Source: Tieghemiomyces parasiticus (lineage: Eukaryota > Kickxellomycota > Dimargaritomycetes > Dimargaritales > Dimargaritaceae). From it: 64,000 nt of DNA. Of the stretch, positions 48,199-59,500 are shown in pieces. The translations under genes were made by a program, and so were the position numbers. Position 1 is the first letter of the stretch. Each line of letters starts with the position of its first letter. The stretch lies in assembly GCA_027575765.1 (NCBI GenBank), contig JANBPT010000091.1, positions 1-64,000 of the forward strand, written 5' to 3'. Below the pieces are notes generated by a model that saw only the letters and a program-made list of their open reading frames with translations, did no database searches and had not been told where the DNA came from.

Positions 48199-51100
48199 TT
48201 ACTATTGGGCGAGGTGGAAAAAGGTGTGGATATAGGGTCATTGGAGTTAGTAAATTCGGCAGGATGTTCACGCGGTTGCAGCATGGCCAGAAGCTAAACG
48301 CAACACCCCAACCGTTGGGGTTTTCTACTCACCCATTCGCTGTCACTGACTTCGGCGTCAGAGTCGTCATGGGCGGCTTGACCGGCAACCTTGTCGGCGG
48401 TCAACGTTGTGTCGTCGTCTGAGCTCTCGCCTGCCAGACGTGCCTTGTTGAGCATCGTGCTAATAAACTAGAATCCGTGAATGGGAATGATTTCGAGCGG
48501 CGAAGGCAGGTGGGGAATGTCAGATTTAGAAGCTGCGAGGAGGTACCAGTCCCGTCAATTGTCTGCAACTAGAAACGATACGCACATACACCCCTCCCAC
48601 ATATGTAGGTATCTATATCTATAAAAGTCATCCCGGTTCACTTACATCCTGGCGCCGGTTCTCTTCGGATTCCATCACTTCCTGCACCTCATGGGCCGTA
48701 CGCTTCACTTCTTCGGCGGGAGCGTCAGACAGGTTAGTCATCCCCTCCGGCCGAAGACTACGGTAATAGCTCGGCATATCCTGCGGGGGCCTGGCGTCGG
48801 CCGATTGGATCAACCACTCCTCAGCTGTATACAACGGTAGCTCGGTATCGGCGGTGAGCGGGTATAGGTCGTCTTGGAAAAATTCCGTACGTTTGCGGGG
48901 CACGTAAAACCCGACGCTCTCGAGGGTGTCACCAGCGACCAGACGGTAACAGCGCTGGACCTCGACGGCGGCGACGTTACAGTGCCGCTTGGACATAAAG
49001 AGGACGCTCTGCTGGGCCCGACCTCCTTCGAAACGGGGCAGGGCTTCCCATCGGCCTTCAAAGAGCTCGTAAGGTAGGATCTGGGCGCTGCCACGGTCCT
49101 GAAGGTAGAGCGTCTCGAGGTCCGGGTCGTAGTGCGGCAAGAGTTGACTGGGGGACACGCCAATGACGGCGCGGTCGACCGGATTGGCGTCGAGGTGCTG
49201 GGCGTCAAAGAGGAGGACCTCGCGTTGGCTGCCCACGCCGAACCCGACCGAACCGATGAACCGATCGTCGCGGGTCCAGAAAACCTTGGCTGGGCGCAGG
49301 CTGGCGTGGCTGGACCCCCGTTGGAGCTGGGCACCGGTCCGCGCGTCGTAGATGGCAATGAGCTTCTTACGGGTGACCACGCAAAGCCGAGTCCCGTCGC
49401 GCGACCAGGCAAAGTGATAGATGGGACCGATATCCGCACAGGCCATTTCATGGACTAGTTCGGAGTCTCGGTATACCACCAAACGCGAGGCTGAGGGTCC
49501 GTCGGTCACGGCTGCTGCCCAGATGTCCTGGGCCAGTGGATGACAGGCCAGGTAACTGAACTTGTCCCCCGGCAGGGTCACAGTGGTATCGGGCTGCAGG
49601 GCCCCGGACTCGGCCTTGGTTACGCCAACCGCAGGCAGGGTCCAGGTCCTGACCGTGCGGTCGGTGTGGGCCGTGATCAATACCTCTGGGCGGAAAGGAT
49701 CAAAAAGGACCTGGGCCACCGCCGAACCCGTCGCCAGAAGTGGGGCCTGGCCGTTTACGGGTTGACGGGCTGGCCGGTCACGTGGCAGGACGGCCACCTG
49801 GCCGCCCGGGCCCTTAACTGGGTAGGCCAGGAAAGAGTTGCTGCCGGCGAGGAGCTCGGTATCGGCCGGGAGCGCCAGATCAGGTGGTGGGACCGATTCA
49901 AAGTGCTGACTGGGGTGGTAGGTTTTCCCCTGTAAGTATTTCAGTTTAGGGCCGGCTTTCATGACCACTTTGGGACGTGGGGCGGGTTTTGTTGGGGTGA
50001 CAGCGGCGGCCATGGGCGTTGGGGTCGAGATAGACGGGGCAGCCACGGACGCGGACGGCGGCGGGATTGGCACCGTGGTCTTGGTAGATGCGATTGCAGG
50101 TACCGATTTCTCAGCCAGTGCACTACTGGCCTTCACCACGGGTTCTTCGGCTGGGTCAGGTTTGCCAGCCGTGGTCGCCACCACCGGTGCCGGCGGTGTG
50201 GGTGCGATTTCCTTGACCACCGGCTGAGCAGTAGGGTCGAGCGAAGTCCGGGTCACGGGCCTAGTATTATCATCCAACCAGTCCCGTACCGATGTGGTCG
50301 TGACGTGACTCTTTGTATTCGGGTAAAGTTCCGGGTGGAAGTCGAGGTGGGACCGGCGGGGAATATGGAACGCCACAGGAACTAAGGCCGGGGTGGGCGC
50401 GCCAGTGAGGGGCTTACCCACCAGCCCGACGCGGGCGATCTCACAACCCATCACATCCAGACTGGCCTTCGGCACCAGGGTCAGCCCGGAAATCTGGACA
50501 GGTACGAGCCCCTGGCCGACCTCCTGGAGTGGGTTGGCCGCGCTGGGGTCCACATGGAACCACCGCAAGGTAGTGTCGCCGCGGCCGGCCACGTAGAGTG
50601 TGGCGGTGTCAGCGTCGTACTGCGGGATCAACACCCCTGTCGAGGTGTCTAGGTTCCGGTTGACCAGCGGAGCGGCCAGTTGGCGTGGATCCCAGATCGC
50701 AATCTGGCGCTCGTGCATTTTGGAAACGCCGGTTGTGAGGAACCGGTCCATGTCGTCTAGCCAGATGATCCTCGTAGGTTTGAGACCGGCGTGACCCGCG
50801 GCAGTGGATCGATTAGTTTCGCTGGTAGTTGGGGCTCGTGGATCAATCAGACGAATTGTACCACCCTTCACGGTGGTCAGTAGCAGATCGCCGTTTGCGC
50901 TCCAGCAGCCGCTGGACACCTTATCCGCGGCGTCTGGGTAGCTACCCAAACCGGCCACCTCGGCACCGTCGGCCAAGCGGTTAACATCCCACACCTTGAC
51001 CTCCTTGTCGGCGATGGTAGTAACAATCTGGAAAGGTGTGTGTAGTATAGGAGAGAGAGGGGGTAGGCGAGCAAAGATAAATTGGGTAATCTAGTAAATC

Positions 51101-51732
51101 GATTACGGCACCTGAGATTAGGCGTACCAGTTACTTCTAGATCGTGTCGGCGGACCGAGATCGATGCACTCCTATGGATTAGACCACCCCTGATCGTAGT
51201 TATGGCCAGTCGCTCTCCATTCTATCTGCCTTGCCATGATTAGCTACATCGAATGACTAGTGGTACTTCAAGAGTAGATACTGACCTCGCGGCATGTCGG
51301 GTGGAAGAAGATCGACTCGATTCGACGTTGGTGGGCCTGCAAACTAGCCGTAGGGGTCGCTGCACCTTCGGTGCCCTCCTCAGCGACACCCTGCCAGGCC
51401 TGGACGAGGCCGGTATCGTTCGCGCTGGCAATCAATGGGGCCGGATCGTCAAACCAACTGGCGCTCCAGTCGGTTATAACTCCAGACTGGCCACCTAATG
51501 GACAGCAGTGATCGCGGCCCCGACCCGGACGGTCCAGACCAACCACCTCCAGACGGTTTCCGGGCCCCTCGCCGGTCTTGAACACGTAGCCCCGGCGCGT
51601 GGCGGCCAAACCGTCGCTGGCGTCCGAGCCAGTGGTGGTGCTCAGCTGGAGCTCCTGGAACCATGTCTCCCGTTTGGCTGGGGTCAGCACGGCGTTGCGG
51701 AACTTGTTGAGGTTTTGGAACCGTTTGCTCAT
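48199..51732 (-). CDS. long coronin (coronin-7/POD-1 type, two beta-propellers)
   Basis: Actin-regulatory WD-repeat protein of 988 residues. Exons: 51286-51732, 48646-51027, 48333-48467 and a last exon beginning with the stop codon (TAA at 48199-48201). The first coronin propeller spans about residues 1-400: an FRN-type N-terminal coronin motif, HQRRIESIFFHPT, DKEVKVWDVNR, and the coronin signature IPRRSHLDFHPELYPNT. A Pro/Ala/Val-rich linker leads to a second propeller (about 520-900), ending in another signature, VPRKRTEFFQDDLYP. The C-terminus is acidic, ending DSDAEVSDSEW, like the acidic Trp tail of coronin-7. Without the last splice the frame would add 12 residues and stop at 48294. Joins are GT-AG and phase 0. 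Known relatives act on F-actin and Arp2/3 and in Golgi traffic; which applies here is unknown. Confidence 0.85.
48246..48252 (-). promoter_or_regulatory. TACTAAC branch-point motif, last coronin intron
   Basis: A perfect TACTAAC on the minus strand, about 45 nt upstream of a pyrimidine-rich tract and a tag acceptor at 48202-48204. The next three bases are the stop codon TAA. It supports the inferred last intron (48202-48332). Confidence 0.55.
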
Positions 51733-52336
51733 GGTGCGAGGCTAGGTTATAAGTGGCGAAGTTGGTTGGATGGAGGGGGCGGTGTGGTTTAGTATACCGT
51801 AGTGGAGCTCGTGTGGTCGTGGGTAATGCGTGGTGGTGGGAGATGGGATGGGAAGTCCGGATGGCGAGCTATCTCGAGCAGGGACTGATGGGGTGCCTTG
51901 GGCGGCAGGTATGAGGGGATATGGACGTTCGAGTCGGCGCAATTGTAAGCTTAGCACGGGCCTCCGTGAAGTGCCAAGTCCGCCTCCTAGTCGACCATAG
52001 TTATCCGGTCAAGGTTCAGTGTAGCCGCCCAGACCGACCACCGCCCAGAGGACTCGCTCCCAGGGATATATGGGCCACACTAGAGCCACTGGGCCGCAAC
52101 GAGTTGTGCCCCCCCCTTCTCACTGGTCCAATCTCCGCCACCGGGCCTGAAACATTGGGCCTTTGCAGCCCTGCTGAATCGCGTGTTCGCCGCTAAACTT
52201 TTTTTCTATATTTTTTTTGTAAACAGACCCGGTCGCGTCCCTCCCACTGGTAAAGCCCGAACGCAGATCACCTCGGCACCTTTGGTTCAACCGTTCCCTA
52301 AACTGTCAGCATTGCAAGTACATACTTTCCGCCACC
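51733..52336. other. shared divergent promoter region, coronin and Pus7
   Basis: A 604-nt gap between the two start codons on opposite strands. A gatatatggg element occurs near 52064-52073. No gene is recognised. Confidence 0.45.
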
Positions 52337-54403
52337 ATGACCGCCGATCAACCCACCACCTTAAAACGCAGCCCCGAGGCGATAGAGTGCGACGCCCCGA
52401 CCGATTGTAAGCGTGTCCGCTCCAAGCCAGAGACACCCGAGGTTGACGAGGATGCCGATCCCATGGCACACGAACGTCGGGTGGGTATTACCTGCTATCG
52501 CAACCCGGGCCTCCCTCCCTGCCACGGTATTCTGAAGCACCTTGTCGCCGACTTTGTGGTGCAGGAGGTCGGGCTGGATCGCCAAGTCGCCCGGCTTCAG
52601 TCCCTGGGCCTCCCAACACCTTCGTCATCGGTGGCTAATGCGGAAACCACTGCAGAGGAGACCCCGGCAAACCCTAACCCATCGGCCAACGAGGTGGCGC
52701 CGGAAGAACCAATCGACCCTAAGAAGGAAGTTGACACCTTGGCCACCTGGCTCACACCCGAGGAGATGGAACAGGTTGCACTGCTCCTCACGACTGCCCA
52801 GCAACCGAAGCCACCCCGGCGTCCGCAGTCCGAGCAGAAGCCAGTGGAGACGACTGGAAGTAAGGACGTATCGACGCCGGCTGTGACCAGTGTGCTGGTA
52901 AGCCAGGAACTGGATAAGATCCAGCGGACGCGCCTCCACCAGGCCATCAAGCATAATTTCCCTGGCCGGCTTAGTAGTCGGGCGGTGGAAGGCAAGGTCG
53001 ATATTTTCCCGGCGTCGAATACTGCTAAGCGCGACCCGCGCGAGAAGAGCCAGCAGCAGAAGGCTCGGGCCCAGCGTGGCTTGGAGATTCTCCCTGGGGA
53101 GGGTAAGTATCTCGCTTTCCACTTGGTCAAGGAAAACCGCGAAACCATGGACAGCATGAATACGGTGGCCCGATCGGCCGGTATAAACGTGAAGGACATC
53201 ACCTCAGCCGGTATCAAGGACCGCCGTGGAGTAACCACTCAGACGGTGACCTGTCAGGTCGGCCGCGGCCGGAACGGCGGGCTTGACCCGGTACGGATGG
53301 CCGGTCTCAACCAGCGCCTACACGGAATCCGCCTGGGCGATTTCCGTCGATCGCCCACCCTGCTTAAGGTGGGCAACCTCTATGGTAACCGGTTCACCAT
53401 CGCCCTGCGCGACATACAGCTCGATCCGGCTACCGCCGAATCCAGCGTACAGGCCTGGATCACCAACGGCTTTATCAACTACTTTGGTTTGCAACGGTTC
53501 GGCCATTCGTCTAGTGCCACCCACCACATCGGTGCCTCCATCCTCCGTGGCGACTACTCCGCTGCCGTTGACCTCATCATGGCTCCGCGGGCCGGTGAAT
53601 ACGGTTTCATTGAACAACTACGCAAAGACTGGCGTAACAACCGCAAGGCCGCGGAGGTCTACGAGCAGGTCCCCCGCTCGTTCACCGCTGAACGTGCTGT
53701 CATGGAGCACCTCGGCCTGAAGGACGCCAAGGACTACGCCGGCGCCCTTCGCGCCGTTCCGCACCATCTACTTACGCTCTACCTTCACGCTTACCAGTCG
53801 TATGTGTGGAACCACATGGTGAACGAGCGTCTCGAACGGTACGGTCGGGATGGATTGGTTCCCGGTGATCTGGTCATGGTGGATGTACCAATGACCGACC
53901 TGCCCACCGACCACACGGCCAGTGAGGCCATGAAGGTGGTGGTCATTGCCGCGGATAACATCGACCAGTACGCCTTCACCGACCTCGTCCTTCCGCTACC
54001 GGGGTTCGACATCAAGTATCCGACAAACTCGATCGCTCAGGCCTACGTCGACCTGATGCAGAAGGACCAGCTTGATCCACATAACATGACCCGTAATGTC
54101 AAGGTCTACTCGTTGACCGGTTCCTACCGCCGAGTGTTTGGCCAGGCTGAAGATGTCCAGTTCCGCTTTGTTCGGTACTCTGACCCCAGCCTGCCGCTTA
54201 TTGCTACCGATATGGACCGTGCACTTGGTCTGCCCGCTCTCGACGTCCCTGATGCCGGACCCCACACCGCCCTCATCCTTGAGTTTACCCTGAAGTCCAG
54301 CCACTACGCCACCATGTGTATCCGTGAGCTCACCCGCGCGAGCACGTCGCCAAACTACAACACAAAGCTCAGCGAAGCCCATGGCCCCAGGAGCGAGGAT
54401 TAA
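52337..54403 (+). CDS. PUS7: tRNA/mRNA pseudouridine synthase Pus7 (TruD family)
   Basis: Single-exon pseudouridine synthase of 688 residues, about the size of yeast Pus7. TruD hallmarks are present: an N-terminal DFVVQEV strand, the catalytic loop AGIKDRRGVTTQ with Asp295 as the nucleophile, VGNLYGNRFTI, NGFINYFGLQRFG, and QSYVWNHMVNERL. The TRUD insertion domain is included, and the end matches LREFTLKSSHYATMCIRE-type family sequence (here LEFTLKSSHYATM). Pus7 isomerises uridine to pseudouridine in tRNA (position 13 and others), U2 snRNA and mRNA at UNUAR-like sites. The N-terminal 190 residues are acidic and low complexity, including a polar insert at about 95-185. The start codon has an excellent context (caccATGa). 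It is divergent from the coronin gene. Confidence 0.93.
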   Translation: MTADQPTTLKRSPEAIECDAPTDCKRVRSKPETPEVDEDADPMAHERRVGITCYRNPGLPPCHGILKHLVADFVVQEVGLDRQVARLQSLGLPTPSSSVANAETTAEETPANPNPSANEVAPEEPIDPKKEVDTLATWLTPEEMEQVALLLTTAQQPKPPRRPQSEQKPVETTGSKDVSTPAVTSVLVSQELDKIQRTRLHQAIKHNFPGRLSSRAVEGKVDIFPASNTAKRDPREKSQQQKARAQRGLEILPGEGKYLAFHLVKENRETMDSMNTVARSAGINVKDITSAGIKDRRGVTTQTVTCQVGRGRNGGLDPVRMAGLNQRLHGIRLGDFRRSPTLLKVGNLYGNRFTIALRDIQLDPATAESSVQAWITNGFINYFGLQRFGHSSSATHHIGASILRGDYSAAVDLIMAPRAGEYGFIEQLRKDWRNNRKAAEVYEQVPRSFTAERAVMEHLGLKDAKDYAGALRAVPHHLLTLYLHAYQSYVWNHMVNERLERYGRDGLVPGDLVMVDVPMTDLPTDHTASEAMKVVVIAADNIDQYAFTDLVLPLPGFDIKYPTNSIAQAYVDLMQKDQLDPHNMTRNVKVYSLTGSYRRVFGQAEDVQFRFVRYSDPSLPLIATDMDRALGLPALDVPDAGPHTALILEFTLKSSHYATMCIRELTRASTSPNYNTKLSEAHGPRSED

Positions 54404-55351
54404 GGACGCTGTACCAAGACTCGGCTTGATCTGCCTTTGTTATACGGAACTCGCACTGTTTTATGTTCACCCACTATCCATAAATAACACCAGGCCGATT
54501 AGTCGCTGCGGAAAGTTACATGTACCTTAGAGCCCAGAATATGGTTTAATCTGACCCAACTGTGTATAATTAGTTTCCATGACAAAGAATACGATTAAAA
54601 CGATGTTGTAGGCTGGTGACTCTAAATACAGACCCTTTTAATAGGTATTCAATAGAACGGTGAGATGAGCAATGTCACGTAAAAGCAATTACAGTGGGGA
54701 AAAATTGGTCGTAAAATATGGACTACAAATAAATGTCAACCTTGGATAAGGACAGACAGATGTGAAAAAAATATAGATAGAAATACGATAAGTGGTCCTA
54801 ATAATTAGCCAGGGTTCGAAGCAACTGCTGCAATACACACAAGGTAAGAGAACGCCACTAAGCTAAGAGCACAGAGGCGAATAAAGTGCGCGTAAGACTG
54901 GTCTCGATGGCGGATAAGTGAAAAGAGGAATACAGTGCGATGAGGCCATTTAAGCTGACAATCCGGGCGGATCATTAACTGTATCCGCCGTTTTCACCGG
55001 TTAAAAAGAGGCAACCGGATCATATTCAGGCTGTATGGTGGAGAGGAGGGAGATCTTGGCTGACGTTGGCCATCCGATCCTTGCGCTGCTCATATAACCA
55101 ACTTCGTATCCTAGGTGGGAGTCCTCATCACTAGTCTCCCCCTGTCACCCCTAGCTGGTGGCTATCAGGGAAATTATCACTAGGCGCAACGACGTACGGA
55201 AGATTGTGAGCGACCTAGCGAACTGCTGGAGCCAGAAGGTGAAGTACGGCAGAGTGGAGAGATCAGACGAGCCATAATGGATTGGCGCGATATATGGCTG
55301 CATTCATCACTACTTGATGTGACGCCTTATCCGATGGCTAACAGTCAGTGC
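54404..55351. other. convergent intergenic spacer, Pus7 / 7TM receptor
   Basis: AT-rich from about 54530 to 54800, likely holding the polyadenylation sites of both genes. No gene is recognised. Confidence 0.5.
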
Positions 55352-56587
55352 CTATAGACAGGTAGGGTCATCGAGGAGAGGGAACATGTCACCTTTTTCG
55401 ACCATGGCCGACTGGGCCTCAATCGCTTCCATGCCTTCGAGACCACGCAGCTTGTGGACAGTGCTGCCCTGGCCGTTCTCGATATTATTACCGAAGAAGC
55501 CGGTGACACCGGGACCCATGTCGAGGGTCTGGAGGTGTGGGGAGTTACCAACGGGTATATCGGGACGACCGCCGGACAGATGGCTGGAACTGGCACCCAT
55601 GTTGTAGGCTGTATTGTCCGTCCGACCGGTAGGTCCGACGTTGGTGCCACCGGTGGAAGAGTTGTAGGTACCGGCGGAACTGGTACCTAGCCGACGGGAC
55701 ACGCGGGACCAGAGCGAGCTAAAGCCAAAGTTGTTATGGCGGTACGTGGACAGCATGACCGGGTGGAACAGCAGGATGACGAAGTTGAAGATACCCTGCA
55801 TGGAATACACAACGTTGCTACCAGCATTCCAGTAGGCGGCGAAGGGACCTGGAACGTATGCCTGGAACCAAGATGAGAGGACGTAGGGCACGTAGACGAC
55901 AAACATGATGATGGGATAGGCGATAATCAGGCGGGTGTTGCGGACCAGAGCCTTGGACATGGCCTTGGCGTGCTCGCCCTGGTCGAAACGGCGCAGGTGG
56001 GATTGAGAACGGAAAACCTTGATGCACACGCAGACAACAACAATAATGGAATAGATAATTCCAATATGCATCCACATGTTGGTCCAGACGATCAGGAAAT
56101 GGGAAGCCAAGGAACCCTCCGTGCCGACCATGACCACGCCGTCGGGGGTAAGACGCACATCAGGTAGAATGAGGTACCAGAAACCAGCGAAGAAGGCGAT
56201 GGCGGTACCGATGAGCGGGTACCAGCGGCGGATACGGGCCTGGCGCGGGAGACGGTGGAAGAACACCAGCTGGAGGTCGAGGGTGATCATGGCGTTGAGA
56301 TAGATGAACCAGTAGGCGCTGAAGAAGCTAATCCACATGAGGAATAGGGCGAAGGACGAACTCGTCGGAAAATTACCCATGAAGGTGAGCGGGTTGGTCA
56401 CGATATCGGCGATACGGAGCGGAAAGTCGGAGACTGCAATCCACAGACTCAGGTTGAAGGAGGGAGACTCCTTGGACGAGGGCTGCTTGTACCACACCCA
56501 CAGGACGATGATGATGGAGGCCAAACTGCATAGCATGGACAGGCCATCCAGTACGTAGATGGCTACGTAGAGGTCGAGCATACCCAT
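55352..56587 (-). CDS. seven-transmembrane receptor, CAR/Git3-like GPCR
   Basis: A single-exon protein of 411 residues with seven clear hydrophobic helices at about 8-32, 44-64, 79-111, 123-142, 165-192, 219-243 and 256-278. The short N-terminus, the WYKQPS turn after helix 1, the basic third cytoplasmic loop and NVVYSMQGIFNFVILLFHPV in helix 7 resemble the cAMP-receptor-like (Dictyostelium CAR) / Git3 group of fungal GPCRs, which sense nutrients or small molecules through G proteins. The ligand is unknown. The 130-residue tail is Ser/Gly/Thr/Asn-rich, a possible phosphorylation target. A TATATAA motif lies 144 nt upstream. It is unrelated in sequence to the two receptor-like genes at 4786 and 11488, which have a large ectodomain. 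Confidence 0.8.
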   Translation of the reverse strand: MGMLDLYVAIYVLDGLSMLCSLASIIIVLWVWYKQPSSKESPSFNLSLWIAVSDFPLRIADIVTNPLTFMGNFPTSSSFALFLMWISFFSAYWFIYLNAMITLDLQLVFFHRLPRQARIRRWYPLIGTAIAFFAGFWYLILPDVRLTPDGVVMVGTEGSLASHFLIVWTNMWMHIGIIYSIIVVVCVCIKVFRSQSHLRRFDQGEHAKAMSKALVRNTRLIIAYPIIMFVVYVPYVLSSWFQAYVPGPFAAYWNAGSNVVYSMQGIFNFVILLFHPVMLSTYRHNNFGFSSLWSRVSRRLGTSSAGTYNSSTGGTNVGPTGRTDNTAYNMGASSSHLSGGRPDIPVGNSPHLQTLDMGPGVTGFFGNNIENGQGSTVHKLRGLEGMEAIEAQSAMVEKGDMFPLLDDPTCL

Positions 56588-59500
56588 CTCGGCGGTCGAG
56601 GTGTCGCGAGACGGCTAGTAGAGCTCAGATATAGGTAATAGGGAGGAAGGAAAAAAGTAATGGAAAAGCTGCCGGCGTATGCAGGGTCCAAACCTAAAAG
56701 TGGTAGACTTGAAGGTGGACCTTTGGGTGGTTATATAGGCCGTGATGTGGGGACTAAAGGAATATAACCCCAAAGGTAAAGTATTATTAAGGATAGAAAA
56801 ACAAAATGTACGGATTGATGGCAACGAGAGGGTTCAGGGATTTTATACAGAATGGGCTATATACGAAGTATACGTATCAACGGGGTGACTTGGTCGACCA
56901 AAAACAGTAAGGGCCCAGAGGTCAAGGGCTGGGGAAAGTTGGTTTGGGTGGGAATAGAGAACTGAAGGAAAGAACCGACGGCAGGGGCGTTATGGGCGTA
57001 CCGGAGAAGACAGCAGGGTCGGGTCCTTCTTTTATTAGTAGTTCGAGCGGTAACGACGAGGCGTTGGAGAGGGCTGTTGGGATGCCGATGTCTAGATGTA
57101 CATGTGCGAAAATCCGGCCAACGATCTGAGGAGAAAAGGGATGTGCAACGCTGACAGTGGAGAATACGGATCCACTAAAATGTGGTAGTAAGTGCGCTCT
57201 ACGGCCAATTCACCTATCCGCCTGCTACCACGCTTAAATAATGGTGCGTGCCTCTAAACTCCTCGCGATAGTGGACACTGCTCCCGGTTGGCAACCTAGA
57301 GTTGGTGCCAGACATGGCCATAGGAGCCCATGGGAAGAATTATATGGGTTTGGTCCAAAACAGTGAACAAGCGTTGATGAGTAGAGGTGTGAGACATGAA
57401 GGGAGAGGGCGTTAGAAACAGATACGATGAGTGTGGGAGGAAGGTTCATCATTAACTGGCTAGAAGTAGGCTAGCTTATTAGGCAGAGGAAAGGTTAATT
57501 AGTAAGAGCAGGGTCTTGGAGATCGGGATGGTGAAATCAATGGGTTTATAGATCCGAAATCTACCTCTTAGCCACACCTCTCACCGCTCTGCTCCATTCC
57601 ACCGATACGGGTTTGCAATTGTAGTTTGTGTTTACCTGCCCACGCAGACGGGGCGACGAGCCTGTTGCCTATTGGAACTAGGGGTATCCTTGCGTTGGAA
57701 ACCACGGATTGTTTGTCATGGGCGATGTGAGCTTTCTACTAATCTAAATTAGCAACTGGTAACCCTACATGGCTGCCCAGTCATCAAAGGGCAGATGTGG
57801 GGTTCCGCCTACTGATTGCGGTCACTTGTGTCTTTTTAAGAGATTATCTTGTCTAGTCTAACCCCTTATCTCAACCTGTCTCGTACTGTACGGGATGCAT
57901 ACGGGATATAATTATGCAACAATACTGCGAGGGGATGTAAGAAATAATGTACGCTATTTGGATGCCGGTTGTCCGGCTTCTGCCTCCGAGTTACACTATT
58001 GTCCTCCACTAAGCATCTCGAATCGGCCAGTGACGAACTGCAAAAAGATAGAGACAGTGTCCCTGGTCGGGGTAGCGGAAGCCAGTGTCTTACTGTGACT
58101 TTCCTTTGGCCAATCTTTCGTCACTGAGCGTACATCGGTGCACTGCTACCCGTTTTTTTCGACTTTAGAGCCATTTTCAGCAATTCTTATAAAAGAAGGT
58201 AAACTTAAGCCAGAGCCGTAACTACCCGTACACTGTTTTGGACGGACAGCCTGGATGATCTCACGTTGAAGCGTCTGACTTCCGCTTCACGCCGTTTTTG
58301 GTCACCAAAAGGATGATGATTCACAGCCTATAGTGATACGGTTAAGTTCGTGAGCGGAGGAAGAAAAAACGGTGGGCGATTGACCCTGTAGTGTGAGATT
58401 TTTTTTTTATCCTCGCTCGCATTTCCGCCTGGTCACTTTGAGCGAGTATAAGCTAGTCGACTATCGATTCCGCCCCAGTTGTAAATGACTTTACATCTCA
58501 CCATCAGATACCCAACACTTTCCACGTCCTACACACCCTTTTATTAGCCTCCAACTTGCTAGTCATCCGATCGTAACGTGAGACGACTGGTGCCGAATGG
58601 GGGCGGGAGTTAAGCGACTGACTGGTGGGATTACCCCCTGGTTTATGACTCTAGCTATACTGTGGTCACGGTTGGTGGGACACTGAATTGCAATGAAAAG
58701 AGGGGCCAGGGAAGCAAAAAAATGAATGCGAGATTGGCTTCGTCGCCCGACGCATTGTCTGACCTGCTCTCTTTTGGCCATCCGTGACCAGAGACAGAGA
58801 TGATTGACAGCAGCTCTCCTATCGAATCGATACAGGGTACTGGTGAACGGCAAAGGTGAGCGATAGGTATGGGAGTGAGGGCGGACCTGGCAATGCGTAG
58901 AATAATGAGGTGGAAGGTGGCAGCAGTTTGATTGTCCTTTGTTGATAAACCTTGACCCTGCTCTACGCGACGGCGATCCCCTCATGTCGCAAATGCCCGG
59001 CCATTTCTCACCTCCTCCCGCCCAGACTTTCTGTCGAGCCTGGCTGGATGGCGGGGGTTGCGTCTGCTGTCATGGCCATGTGGCCCTTTCCCCCTCTGGT
59101 AGCATGGTGAAAGTTGAGGAACAGCCGGGGCACTGCTAGTTGGTAAAAAGGCCACGCGTGTGAACAATATGTCTATCATTATTTGGACCAATGGTTTTAG
59201 CCGACCTACCTTGCCTTGCAACACCCGGCCCTTCCTCTGTTGGACCCCCGGCCCATATGATCTCAAAACAGCGTTCGGGGTTCGTTTGCACGTAGGTCAC
59301 TCAGTATCTTTGTCGGCTGGCCATTTCCCACTGGTCAATCGGCGTTGCCCCGCCACCTCTTCCCCTGACTGTCTTTAAAGTCTATCCGTTTCCCGTTAAT
59401 TTTACCAACGGGTGGATGTTTAGCAGAAAGATAGGAGAGTCGCTGTCGGGGAAGCAATTGAGTGCTCGGCTTAAGTCTGGACTGCACCATTCGAACCAAG

